Source: Lentisphaerota bacterium
GTDB taxonomy: Bacteria > Verrucomicrobiota > Lentisphaeria > Victivallales > UBA1829
DNA length: 64,000 nt
NCBI GenBank assembly: GCA_015061915.1
Contig: SUVR01000008.1
Coordinates: forward strand, 1 to 64,000
Reading direction: 5' to 3'
Shown: positions 54,014-62,837 of the stretch, one piece after another
Position numbering within the stretch: the first letter of the stretch is position 1
Layout: each line of letters begins with the position of its first letter
Notes under the pieces: generated by a model
The model's database searches: none
The model's input: only the letters and a program-made list of their open reading frames with translations
Told to the model about the DNA's origin: nothing
Position numbers and translations under genes: made by a program

Positions 54014-55036
54014 ATGAATCAACTTGCTATTACAGCCCCCGTTGAAGGGGAACTGGTGATCTCGAAAGAGACAATTCTCTCCGGCAGAACGCTTCCCGGG
54101 AGAACCGTTACACTGGATAACGGCACGCAAACTGTTGCGGCGGCGGATGGTACTTTCTCCTTCCCGGTTACGGTGGAGTCCGCTTTCAATTCGGTCACGG
54201 TCAGCGATGGCGTCAATACGGTTGTCCGCCGTTTCGTCTGCGATCCGGATCCCCGGAAACGCTACAATTTTTTCATTGACGACAATGTCTTCTTCCTGAC
54301 GGAACTTGTGCGTAAACAGCACAAATCCATCTTTGATTCCTTCCATCTGGCGAACCTGCGCAGACTGCATAAAGAATACGGTATGAAGGTCACACTCAAT
54401 ACCTTTTTCCACAATGCGCACGATCCCGCCGGATTCACCACTGCTGAACTGGATGAACGCTACAAAAGTGAGTTTGCAGACAATGCAGACTGGCTGCGGC
54501 TGGCTTTTCACGCGTACAGCGAGTTCCCGGATGCACCGTACAGTAAAGCCTATCCGGAAAAACTTCCGGAACATCACCGGCTTCTGAAGTCGGAGATCTG
54601 CCGTTATGCCGGAGAACAAACCTACATCGAACCGGTCCTGATGCACTTTTATCATATCAGCAGTGCGGAAAGCAGAAAATATATTGCGGATGCGGGTATG
54701 AACTGTTATACCCTCCCGACCCGTGAATGGGAGGAACGGTTTGCCGCTGCAGGCAGAAAATATCCCGCGCAGTACAATTATGAGTTCAATCAGTTGGAAC
54801 TGCAGCTGGTGACTATGGCGAACTTCTCTCACCCGGATGAACTGGAAAAGTGTATGAACGCTGCATACGCCGCCGATGAGCGCCGTTTTCTGTTGGTGGG
54901 CGATCACGAACAGTACGCCTATCCCTTCTACTCGAATTATCAGCCGGATCATCTCGAACGTATGGAGACGATGATCCGTTCCCTTGCGGAACACGGCTAT
55001 GAAAGCACATATTTTACAGAAACCTTATTGAAATAA
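54014..55036 (+). CDS. Polysaccharide-deacetylase-like protein with N-terminal beta domain
   Basis: A 340-residue protein. Residues 1-75 look like a small Ig- or carbohydrate-binding-like beta domain. From about residue 80 a barrel begins with YNFFIDDNVFF, then LRRLHKEYGMKVTLNTFF and LRLAFHAYSEFPDAPY, which has the order of the metal-binding DD and H-x3-H-like blocks of NodB-type deacetylases, though altered. A sugar or polysaccharide substrate is likely; the exact activity is not. No signal peptide. AGGA precedes the ATG, and the longer open frame from 53990 is not preferred. Confidence 0.6.
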   Translation: MNQLAITAPVEGELVISKETILSGRTLPGRTVTLDNGTQTVAAADGTFSFPVTVESAFNSVTVSDGVNTVVRRFVCDPDPRKRYNFFIDDNVFFLTELVRKQHKSIFDSFHLANLRRLHKEYGMKVTLNTFFHNAHDPAGFTTAELDERYKSEFADNADWLRLAFHAYSEFPDAPYSKAYPEKLPEHHRLLKSEICRYAGEQTYIEPVLMHFYHISSAESRKYIADAGMNCYTLPTREWEERFAAAGRKYPAQYNYEFNQLELQLVTMANFSHPDELEKCMNAAYAADERRFLLVGDHEQYAYPFYSNYQPDHLERMETMIRSLAEHGYESTYFTETLLK

Positions 55037-55054
55037 ACGAAAGAGCAAGACATC

Positions 55055-56800
55055 ATGAAAATGAGAATGTCCCAGATGGTCGGCAAGCGCCTGCGCGAAG
55101 ACCCCAAAGATGCAAAAACAGACAGTCACAAGATTCTGGTTCGCGGCGGTTATATCCGCCCCGTTTCTGCCGGGATCTACTCACTGCTTCCGGTGGCAAA
55201 ACGTATTATCCGCAAGATCGAAGAGATCATCCGGGAAGAGATGAACGCCATCGACGGTCAGGAAGTCCTGATGCCGGTGGTTCTGCCCGCAGAACTCTGG
55301 CAGGAATCCGGCCGCTATGAAAGCGTGGGCGAAGAACTGCTCCGTTTCAAAGACCGCAACGATAAGGCAATGCTCCTCGGTATGACGCACGAAGAAGCCG
55401 TGGTGCAGCTGGTCCGTACCGAAGTCAACAGCTACAAACAGCTGCCGATTATGGTCTATCAGATCCAGACCAAGTACCGTGACGAAGCCCGTCCCAGAGC
55501 CGGTCTGATCCGTGTCCGCGAGTTTACTATGAAGGACGCTTACAGCTTCCATACCAGTCAGGAATCCCTGGATGAATATTATGAACGCGCGCACGCCGCA
55601 TACGAAAAGATCTATCGTCGTGTCGGTCTGAAAAATGTGGTGTCCATCCTCTCCAACTCCGGTATGATGGGCGGCAGTATCTCCCACGAGTTTATGGCTC
55701 TGGCAGACTGCGGCGAAGACAGCATTTTCCTCTCCCCGGACGGCAAGAGCTACAAGGCGAACCGGGAAGTGGCAGTCTCCGGTCTCAAGTTTGAAAAGAA
55801 TGTCGCCGATGAACTGCCCATGGAAAAGGTGGCAACGCCCGGACAGAAGACCATTGAAGAAGTGGCAAACTTCCTCGGCGTGGAAGCATATCAGACCGGT
55901 AAGGCTGTGTTCTACTCCGATGCCGAAGGAAAGAAGCTGATCTTCGTGCTGATCCGCGGCGACTTTGAAGTGAATGAATGTAAACTGAAAAATCTGCTGG
56001 GATTGAACGAGATCAAGTTCGCAACGGATGAACAGATCCGTGCCGTCGGTTCCGTGCCGGGATACGCTTCCCCCATCGGATTGGATCAGAGCAAAATGAT
56101 CCTGGTGGTGGACCATTCCGCTGCCGGTACTGCCAACCTGGTCGTCGGAGCCAATGAAGCCGATCAGCACTACAAAAACTTCAACTACGGCAGAGATCTG
56201 GAAGGCGGGATCGTGGCTGACGTGGCGTGCGTCCGCGAAGGCGACCCGTGCCCCGTTACCGGTGAGCCGCTCCAGTTCCGTCACGGGATCGAAGTGGGTA
56301 ATATCTTCCAGCTGGGTACAAAGTATTCCAAACCGATGAACTGCACTTATTTGGATAAGGATGGCAAATCACAGGTCATGATCATGGGCTGTTACGGGAT
56401 CGGTGTCGGCAGAACGATGGCGACCGTGGTGGAAGAAAGTCATGACAACTACGGTCCGATCTGGCCTATGAGCATTGCGCCCTATCAGGTGCAGGTCTGC
56501 GCTTTGAATCCGGACAAAGACGGCGTGGGCGAAGCCGCTGAAAAACTCAGCGATGAACTGGATAAACTGGGCGTGGAAGTCCTCTTCGATGACCGGGGCG
56601 AAAAAGCCGGTTCCATGTTCAGCGATGCCGACCTTCTGGGTGTGCCGTTCCGCGTGATCGTCTCTCCCAAGAGCCTCGCCAACGGAATGGTGGAATTCCG
56701 TCTGCGCTCCAGCCGCGATACGGAACTCATCCCCGTGGCAGAAGCCGCAGCTATCCTCGCCGGTCGCGTGAAGGAAGAACTGGCAAAATATCAGGACTGA
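55055..56800 (+). CDS. proS: Prolyl-tRNA synthetase
   Basis: A 581-residue class II synthetase of the bacterial type. Motif 1 lies around LMPVVLPAELW, motif 2 around YRDEARPRAGLIRVREFTMKDAYSF, here given in parts, and motif 3 is GIGVGRTMATVVE. The YbaK-like editing domain is inserted between motifs 2 and 3 (about residues 235-385), and the anticodon-binding domain ends the protein. Ahead of it is the deacetylase-like gene, 18 bases away. It ends at the third cloverleaf element. Confidence 0.97.
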   Translation: MKMRMSQMVGKRLREDPKDAKTDSHKILVRGGYIRPVSAGIYSLLPVAKRIIRKIEEIIREEMNAIDGQEVLMPVVLPAELWQESGRYESVGEELLRFKDRNDKAMLLGMTHEEAVVQLVRTEVNSYKQLPIMVYQIQTKYRDEARPRAGLIRVREFTMKDAYSFHTSQESLDEYYERAHAAYEKIYRRVGLKNVVSILSNSGMMGGSISHEFMALADCGEDSIFLSPDGKSYKANREVAVSGLKFEKNVADELPMEKVATPGQKTIEEVANFLGVEAYQTGKAVFYSDAEGKKLIFVLIRGDFEVNECKLKNLLGLNEIKFATDEQIRAVGSVPGYASPIGLDQSKMILVVDHSAAGTANLVVGANEADQHYKNFNYGRDLEGGIVADVACVREGDPCPVTGEPLQFRHGIEVGNIFQLGTKYSKPMNCTYLDKDGKSQVMIMGCYGIGVGRTMATVVEESHDNYGPIWPMSIAPYQVQVCALNPDKDGVGEAAEKLSDELDKLGVEVLFDDRGEKAGSMFSDADLLGVPFRVIVSPKSLANGMVEFRLRSSRDTELIPVAEAAAILAGRVKEELAKYQD

Positions 56801-56835
56801 TTAAGCAGATAAAGACGCTATGCACCGGCGTATGT

Positions 56836-56970
56836 GCGGGGGCAGGGCGGTCCTTTGGCAGCGGACAGGCAAAAATGCCTGCCGCTGCCAACTGTTTTTT
56901 TTACGCACAAACTTGTGCGTAAAAAAACAGCGCCGGAGCGTGGCTCCGGCAGGACCGCCCTGCCGCCCGC
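56836..56970. repeat. Cloverleaf double-terminator element, copy 3
   Basis: Closing stem of 14 bp, one bulge and 5 bp (56836-56854 with 56951-56970). Hairpin 1 (56855-56891) ends in a run of eight T. Hairpin 2 (56892-56930) pairs CTG plus T-run and ACGCACAA with the complement, one T bulged. Hairpin 3 (56932-56950, stem GCCGGAGC) ends on the minus strand in the A-run complement. This copy lies between two genes in the same direction, unlike the other three, so only its plus-strand terminator has an obvious use. Confidence 0.88.
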
Positions 56971-57004
56971 CTCAAAAAAATCGCAATTTTTTTAGAAATC
57001 GCCC

Positions 57005-57033
57005 TTGACAAATCATCATCGCAGCGTTACATT
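57005..57033 (+). promoter_or_regulatory. Promoter of the XRE-synthetase gene
   Basis: TTGACA (57005-57010), 17 bp, TACATT (57028-57033), 20 bases beyond the cloverleaf element and 260 before the start codon. Confidence 0.55.
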
Positions 57034-57065
57034 AAAACCAAACGAAACTCAACTGAGGCTGAATT

Positions 57066-57179
57066 ATGACAATGAAGAGAACAGATTTTGCAAAGGTATC
57101 CGCTGAAGCAGTCGCGGATCATGTTTTCTTTTTTGCCTCGGTTATGAATTCCTTCCGAATTAGCAACATTATTATCTGA
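57066..57179 (+). CDS. Small upstream open frame, possible leader peptide
   Basis: A 37-codon frame starting MTMKRTDFAK with GAGG seven bases upstream, located in the leader of the XRE-synthetase mRNA. The peptide has a hydrophobic middle (VFFFASV) and an Ile-rich end (NIII). It is not a known attenuator peptide. It could be a regulatory leader or a chance frame. Confidence 0.35.
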   Translation: MTMKRTDFAKVSAEAVADHVFFFASVMNSFRISNIII

Positions 57180-57294
57180 GACCAACGCAACCAAAGTTGT
57201 GCGGCTTGCGGGTGGTCTGAAGATACAGTAATCTATCTGACAGATTTCCCTGTTTGCCCGTGCAGCAAGAACAATAAAACACAAAGGCAACAAG

Positions 57295-59580
57295 ATGGAA
57301 AATCTCAAACAAATCGGAATGCGGGTCCGTGAAGTTCGTGATCAGGCGAATTTGACGGAGGAACAGATGGCGTCAGCTCTCGGCGTCAGTACCAAAGAAT
57401 ACAAAGGCTACGAAGCCGGTACGGAAGAAGCTCCCTTCTCCTTTTACTACCGGGTGGCAGAACGTTTCGGTATTGATCTCTCCTCCATTATCAGCGGCAT
57501 TTCTTCCAACTTGAGCTTTTACACCATTACCCGCAACGGTGAAGGCTTCTCGCTGGCGCGTCGTCCCGGCTTCTCCTATCTGCATCAGGCGATCCACATG
57601 AAGGATCGTGAAGGGGAACCGTTCATCATCACCGCTCCCTACGGCGGCGAAAATCCGGAAATGAAATTTTCGACCCACTCCGGACAGGAATTCATCCTGG
57701 TCCTTGAAGGCTCTCTCCGGGTCATGCTCAAGGATAAACTGGAAACACTCAATGTTGGCGATACCATGTATTTTGACGGCCGTTATCCCCATGCCCTCGC
57801 GGCTGTTGGCGGCACTGCCTGTAAGTTCCTCTCCATTGTGATGCACAAGGATGTGGAAGATGTGGCGCCCGACCGTTTCGCAACGGATCTGCCCGAAGAA
57901 CAGGACGCGCCCGCCGTGGACAACACCAAACTGCTCTATCAGGAATATATGACGGAAACCTGGGCTGCCGATGGCTCCCTCACCAAGGTCGACTTCAATG
58001 TCCCGGAAAACTTCAACTTTGCGTTCGATGTCCTGGATCGTATCGCTGCCCGTGAACCGGAAAAACTGGCTATGCGCTGGGTCTCCAACGAAAAAGTCTG
58101 CCGGGACTTCACTTTCCGTGACATTTCGGAAAACTCCTCCCGTTCTGCCAATCTGTTCCATTCTCTTGGGATCCGGAAGGGCGACCGCGTCATGCTGATC
58201 GTCCGCCGTCACTACCAGTTCTGGTATCTGGTGAACGCTCTGCATAAACTGGGGGCAGTCGTCATTCCTGCACCGGTCCAGCTGCTTGGCCATGACATCG
58301 AATACCGTATCAACAAAGCCAAAGTCAAGTGCGTGGTCTGTACTGCCGGTGACGGCGTCTGCGATGCAGTCGATTCTGTGGCAGACAAAACGCCCTCTCT
58401 CCAGTGGAAACTTACGGTCAACGGCGAACGGGACGGCTGGATGAATTATGATGCCATGTACGGCAACTTCTCCCCGGTCTTTGCCCGCCCGGAAAATCTG
58501 AAGAGTACAGACCCCATGCTGATCTTCTTCAGCTCCGGTACTTCCGGCTATCCCAAGATGGTGGAACATGATTATTCCTACCCGCTGGGACACGTTATGA
58601 CCGCCCGCCATTGGCACAAAGTCGATCCCAAGGGTATCCACTTCACGGTGGCGGATACCGGCTGGGGCAAGGCTGTCTGGGGCAAACTCTACGGTCAGTG
58701 GCTCTGCGAAGCTGCGGTCTTCACTTATGACTTCGACCGCTTCCATGCGGCGGATATGCTGCCGATGTTCAAGCAGTACGGGATCACTACCTTCTGTGCG
58801 CCTCCGACCATCTTCCGTTTCCTGGTGAAAGAAGATCTTTCCCAGTACGACTTCTCCACCCTTCAGCACGTGACGACTGCCGGGGAAGCCATGCCGCCGG
58901 AAGTCAGCGAGTCCTTCGCCCGTGTTTCCGGTCTTGTCCCTCACGAAGGGTTCGGTCAGACAGAAACTGCCATGTCCATCGGTACTTTTGCCAACATTAA
59001 GCCGAAGTCCGGCAGTATGGGCAAGCCCAACCCCCAGTACGAAGTCGTGCTGCTGGATCCGGACGGAAAACCGGTTGCCATGGGCGATACCGGGGAAATC
59101 TGCATCAAAGCGGAACAGAAGGGGCATCCTGCCGGTCTGTTTACCCAGTATGTGGACAATCTGGAAGACACCCTCAAGACCTGGCATGACGGCTACTACC
59201 ACACCGGCGACCAGGCGTGGATGGATGAAGACGGCTACTTCTGGTATGTGGGGCGCGCAGACGACATCATCAAGACGTCCGGTTACCGCGTCGGTCCCTT
59301 TGAAGTGGAAAGCGTGATCATGGAACTGCCGTATGTTCTGGAATGTGCGGTTACCGGCGTGCCGGATCCTGTCCGCGGCAAAGTTGTCAAGGCAAGCATT
59401 GTTCTGGTCAAGGGCAAGGAAGGCTCGGAAGAACTCAAGAAGGAGATCCAGGACTACGTCAAGACTCATACCGCTCCGTACAAATACCCCCGTATTGTGG
59501 AATTCATGAAGGAACTGCCGAAGACCGTCAACGGCAAGATCCGCAGAGTTGCTCTGCGTGAAGCGGACAGCAAAAAGTAA
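57295..59580 (+). CDS. XRE-cupin regulator fused to an AMP-forming acyl-CoA synthetase
   Basis: A 761-residue three-part protein. Residues 1-65 are an XRE/lambda-type helix-turn-helix (LTEEQMASALGVSTKEYKG). Residues 110-185 are a cupin (HSGQEFILVLEGSLRV, then VGDTMYFDGRYPHAL). From about 215 on it is an acyl-adenylate enzyme with SSGTSGYPKM (about 411), FGQTETA, YHTGD (about 634), GRADDIIKTSGYRVGP and the C-terminal NGKIRR lysine (about 747). It is closest in look to acetyl- and medium-chain acyl-CoA synthetases. The two halves occur elsewhere as separate neighbouring genes; here one frame joins them without a stop. AAAGG precedes the ATG. Confidence 0.9.
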   Translation: MENLKQIGMRVREVRDQANLTEEQMASALGVSTKEYKGYEAGTEEAPFSFYYRVAERFGIDLSSIISGISSNLSFYTITRNGEGFSLARRPGFSYLHQAIHMKDREGEPFIITAPYGGENPEMKFSTHSGQEFILVLEGSLRVMLKDKLETLNVGDTMYFDGRYPHALAAVGGTACKFLSIVMHKDVEDVAPDRFATDLPEEQDAPAVDNTKLLYQEYMTETWAADGSLTKVDFNVPENFNFAFDVLDRIAAREPEKLAMRWVSNEKVCRDFTFRDISENSSRSANLFHSLGIRKGDRVMLIVRRHYQFWYLVNALHKLGAVVIPAPVQLLGHDIEYRINKAKVKCVVCTAGDGVCDAVDSVADKTPSLQWKLTVNGERDGWMNYDAMYGNFSPVFARPENLKSTDPMLIFFSSGTSGYPKMVEHDYSYPLGHVMTARHWHKVDPKGIHFTVADTGWGKAVWGKLYGQWLCEAAVFTYDFDRFHAADMLPMFKQYGITTFCAPPTIFRFLVKEDLSQYDFSTLQHVTTAGEAMPPEVSESFARVSGLVPHEGFGQTETAMSIGTFANIKPKSGSMGKPNPQYEVVLLDPDGKPVAMGDTGEICIKAEQKGHPAGLFTQYVDNLEDTLKTWHDGYYHTGDQAWMDEDGYFWYVGRADDIIKTSGYRVGPFEVESVIMELPYVLECAVTGVPDPVRGKVVKASIVLVKGKEGSEELKKEIQDYVKTHTAPYKYPRIVEFMKELPKTVNGKIRRVALREADSKK

Positions 59581-59591
59581 TCCAAACACAA

Positions 59592-59627
59592 ATGGCGGTA
59601 AGTAAAATTACCGCCATTTTTCTTTTC
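59592..59627 (+). terminator. Terminator of the XRE-synthetase gene
   Basis: A perfect 10-bp stem (ATGGCGGTAA with its complement), loop of six, then TTTTTCTTTT. Confidence 0.9.
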
Positions 59628-59646
59628 TTATATCAAGGATAAATCA

Positions 59647-61059
59647 ATGAATCTTTCCAAACTGATCCCGGCTCTCCTGCTGGTGCTTCTGCTGTTGCCG
59701 CTTTCCGGCAAAGAACGCACGATCCGCCTGATCCAGGATGATGCTCAAGTACGGTTCGCAAGTAAGCTTTACGAACTCAAATATGTGAAAGCTACGGATA
59801 TCCGCCCCTATGTGGAAGGTGCTCTCAAGCGTTACAGTAAAAATTCCGTGATCGAGCGGGTGAACAATCCGTTCGAGAAAAAAAATTACATTGTCGTTTC
59901 CACCGGCGAGGATTTTCTCCCCTATGTGGATGAACTGGTTGCCGCCATTGACAAGCCCTGCAAGCCCGGACCGGATGGATCCAGTATCGCCGGAACCGGT
60001 GTCACGCAGATTGCATACGCTCCCCGGTACCGTACCGGTCAGGATCTGGTGGATGCTATCAACACCTGCCTCCGTTCCAATATGGGGCAGGCGTACTGGA
60101 ACGAAGAAAACAACATGGTCTACTGGAAAGATGCCAGAGGTGCTGCCCTTTCCATTCTGGCATGGGTGAAATATCTGGATCGTCCTCTGCCGCAGGCACA
60201 GATCCGTCTTTCCTGTTACGAAGTACGGGAAAGCTCTCTGCGGGATCTGGGGTTGGATTATCTGGCGTGGAAGAATGGTCCCGGTATGGAGCTTTTCTCG
60301 GTTGCCTGGAACAATGGAAAAGTCGTGTCGGATGAGGTTCTGCTTCGGCTGCTCGGTGGGGCAGCTCAACTGCTGGATGTGGCAAAAGATTTCTCTTCTT
60401 CATGGGATTGCGGCGGTTTTTTCACCGCTCCCCAGTTTGACCTGAGTTTTATCCGTCTGCTCCAGCAGTCCGGAAACGCCAAACTCCTGTCTCACGCAGA
60501 CCTGACTTTCCTCAATACACTCGTCTACGAACTTCCCGCAAAGAATCAGGACCGGATCTATACACTGTTCCTTACGCCGGACTACCAGAACATCAGCAAA
60601 GATGGGAATGACCGGACTTTCGTTTCAGCGGGGCAGGGCAGCACATACTCCCTGACCGTGAAAAATCCCGTGATCTGCTTTGATGGCGTTTCTTCCAACA
60701 AGGAAGGACATCTTCCCGTAACGCAGGAGTTTTACAAGAATAACAAAGGCGCTGTTCTGTTCGATTACAGTCTGGTGAACCGTGATATTGTGGAACGGAG
60801 CAACCGGGGAGAGGAGTTGGGCAACTGTTCCACCCTTACCGGTTCTATGACATTGGGAACGGGAACTGAAAAACTGCTGGCAACTTATGTGCGGGAAAAT
60901 GATGTGGAACAGACGGTCGGGATTCCCTTCCTGATCAAGATTCCTGTGCTGAAATATCTTTTCGGTACGACAACCACCCTGAAAGAACGGACATACATCA
61001 TCATCACGGCGGAAGCCGCTCTGGTGCATCCGGATGTTGTCGTAAAGAAAGGAGAATAA
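59647..61059 (+). CDS. Secretin-like protein 1
   Basis: A 470-residue exported protein with a signal peptide (residues 1-21). The N-terminal half resembles the N-domains of secretins (FASKLYELKYVKATDIRPYVE in part, IVVSTGEDFLPYVDELVAAID). The C-terminal end has GIPFLIKIPVLKYLFG followed by TYIIITAEAALVHP, the secretin signature region. A central beta region between them is shorter than in a full GspD or PilQ. It may form or support an outer-membrane gate or be a pseudo-secretin. It is followed by a paralogous gene after three bases. Confidence 0.7.
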   Translation: MNLSKLIPALLLVLLLLPLSGKERTIRLIQDDAQVRFASKLYELKYVKATDIRPYVEGALKRYSKNSVIERVNNPFEKKNYIVVSTGEDFLPYVDELVAAIDKPCKPGPDGSSIAGTGVTQIAYAPRYRTGQDLVDAINTCLRSNMGQAYWNEENNMVYWKDARGAALSILAWVKYLDRPLPQAQIRLSCYEVRESSLRDLGLDYLAWKNGPGMELFSVAWNNGKVVSDEVLLRLLGGAAQLLDVAKDFSSSWDCGGFFTAPQFDLSFIRLLQQSGNAKLLSHADLTFLNTLVYELPAKNQDRIYTLFLTPDYQNISKDGNDRTFVSAGQGSTYSLTVKNPVICFDGVSSNKEGHLPVTQEFYKNNKGAVLFDYSLVNRDIVERSNRGEELGNCSTLTGSMTLGTGTEKLLATYVRENDVEQTVGIPFLIKIPVLKYLFGTTTTLKERTYIIITAEAALVHPDVVVKKGE

Positions 61060-61062
61060 ACA

Positions 61063-62652
61063 ATGAAAAAATATACTCTTCTGGCAGCAATTCTTCTTGC
61101 TTCCGCTCTTTCTGCAGAAGAAATGGTTGTTTCACCTGCACCTGCCACCCCGCGTGTCAACAATAACACGGAAGGCAGTGCTTACGGTGCCAGTGAAGTT
61201 CAAACACACCTGCGGGTGGATGTGAAAGACGATACCAATGCTGTCCGGTTCATCCGGGACAATAATGCCCCCTTCGTGGTGACCAAAGCATTTCCGCTGA
61301 AGCACGCTGATGCGTACGAGATCCGTGGCTATATTGTGGCAGCAATTTCCGGAAAACAGTTCAGTTCCAGCCCGGTCACGGTGGATGCCATCAAGTTTTA
61401 TGACGGATCCAGTATGCTGATCGTATCTGCTGAAGCGTATCGCTTTGAAGAAAACGGAAAAGGCGAAAGTATCGGCAGCATCATCAGCCGTCTGGACAAA
61501 AAAGGCTTCCCGTACAGCAGCGGCAAGCCGAAGTTCATCTATTATCCCAAAGCCAATACCGCCGCCAACCTGAAAAAAATGCTTCTGAATGTGGGCGCAG
61601 CAAAAGGCAGCAGCGTTGACTTCAGCAACGGGATCGATGCCATTGTGGTGGATGGTCAGCTCAATGCGCTTGTCTTTGCTTTGCCGTACTGGTCCTGGAA
61701 CAGCGTGAAAACCATGCTCGGTGAGTATGACAAACCATTGCCGGAAGTACGGGTGAGCTACAAGTTGGTGGAAGTCGACCGGGAAAATGATGATAAGTTC
61801 GGAATCGACTTCCAGAACTGGAAGAACAACGATGGTGTGGATCTGCTGTCCGTCGGCGGAAGATACCGGAATAACTGGGCATCCACTTTCGGTGCCGCCG
61901 GTCCCGCTCACACCGGCAGCAACAAGACCGAATATTTTAATGTGAACCCCAAATGGAATACAAAATATCTGGATTTTTTGACCAGTACCGGCAGAGCAAA
62001 GGTCCTGACTCACGGTACGCTGCTCGCCAGAAACCGGAAACAGTCAACCGTCAATGTGGCATCCGGCTTGTTCTATGACAATGTTTCGGAGAATGCAGCA
62101 GGAACCACGATCAATGCCCGGATCGTCCCCGGCGATGAAACAGCTCCTGTGGATATGATGGTCCAGCGGGGAAAGAAACAGGAAACCGCCGCCGCAGACG
62201 GTTTTGAATTCAATCTGATACTTGATCCGGTCGTTACCGGTGCCGGTGCCACTCTGGCGCTGGATCTGAGCAGCAGCAGTCTCATCGGCTGGAACAGCGA
62301 TGGCTCCCCGCGCCTGAACCGGAGCAGCTTTAAGACGGATGTACAGGTCGGCTATAATGGCGGCGAATTTGTAGTGGGCGGTATCCGGAAAGTCAGCGTG
62401 GTGCGCGGAGTCGCCGGTTTGCCGTTCCTGAAAGACCTGCCGTTCCTCGGCTGGCTTTTCAGTACGGAAAGTGAATCCACAAAGACCACAGATCTTGTGC
62501 TGATCCTGCAGACCGAATATGTGAACCCCGTCGACGCCGTTCCGGAACAGATCCGGCACGATGTGGGAAAGATCGTGGAAGATGTGCAGCATGGCATCAA
62601 CAGTCCGGTAAACAATCTGGGCTTTGAGCAGATCGGTCTCGACCGGAAGTAA
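61063..62652 (+). CDS. Secretin-like protein 2
   Basis: A 529-residue exported protein with a signal peptide (about 1-18). Residues 65-130 look like an N-domain (AFPLKHADAYEIRGYIVAA). The C-terminal half carries the secretin core, with GGEFVVGGIRK, then GLPFLKDLPFLGWLF and LVLILQTEYVNP. This second copy keeps the signature better than the first. AAGGAG in the end of the first gene gives its ribosome site. No other type II, III or IV pilus genes are nearby, so the system partner is unknown. It ends at cloverleaf copy 4. Confidence 0.75.
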   Translation: MKKYTLLAAILLASALSAEEMVVSPAPATPRVNNNTEGSAYGASEVQTHLRVDVKDDTNAVRFIRDNNAPFVVTKAFPLKHADAYEIRGYIVAAISGKQFSSSPVTVDAIKFYDGSSMLIVSAEAYRFEENGKGESIGSIISRLDKKGFPYSSGKPKFIYYPKANTAANLKKMLLNVGAAKGSSVDFSNGIDAIVVDGQLNALVFALPYWSWNSVKTMLGEYDKPLPEVRVSYKLVEVDRENDDKFGIDFQNWKNNDGVDLLSVGGRYRNNWASTFGAAGPAHTGSNKTEYFNVNPKWNTKYLDFLTSTGRAKVLTHGTLLARNRKQSTVNVASGLFYDNVSENAAGTTINARIVPGDETAPVDMMVQRGKKQETAAADGFEFNLILDPVVTGAGATLALDLSSSSLIGWNSDGSPRLNRSSFKTDVQVGYNGGEFVVGGIRKVSVVRGVAGLPFLKDLPFLGWLFSTESESTKTTDLVLILQTEYVNPVDAVPEQIRHDVGKIVEDVQHGINSPVNNLGFEQIGLDRK

Positions 62653-62661
62653 CAACCGGCA

Positions 62662-62830
62662 TACAACACGCACGGAAAGGCGCAGTCCCGCCCGGAACGG
62701 CAGCAAGCCGTTCCGGGCGCATTTTTTTTCTGCGGTGTGTCAGCGTTCCGCTGCACCGCAGAAAAAAGTGCAAGCCCCACAGCCATACGGCAGTGGGGCT
62801 TGGGGACTGCGCCTTTCCGTGCGTGTTGTA
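62662..62830. repeat. Cloverleaf double-terminator element, copy 4
   Basis: A perfect 28-bp closing stem (62662-62689 with 62803-62830). Hairpin 1 (62690-62718, 11-bp stem) leads into eight T (62722-62729). Hairpin 2 pairs TTTTTTCTGCGGTG (62724-62737) with its complement (62754-62767), with an inner CAGCG/CGCTG stem. Hairpin 3 (62771-62802, 10-bp stem) ends on the minus strand in the T-run. It fills the gap between the second secretin-like gene and the convergent HD gene. Confidence 0.9.
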
Positions 62831-62837
62831 CGAACGC

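Larger units (their letters stand above)
56801..57294. other. Long leader region before the XRE-synthetase gene
   Basis: These 494 bases contain cloverleaf copy 3, an A7T...AT7 hairpin (56974-56993), a promoter (57005-57033), a 37-codon open frame with a ribosome site (57066-57179) and a possible stem AGACCA/TGGTCT (57180-57221) before the gene start. The 260-base leader after the promoter suggests post-transcriptional control of the downstream gene. Confidence 0.55.

Noticed and set aside
57373-59589. 738-codon open frame on the minus strand
   Set aside because: It is antisense to the XRE-synthetase fusion, whose motifs are all in the plus frame.
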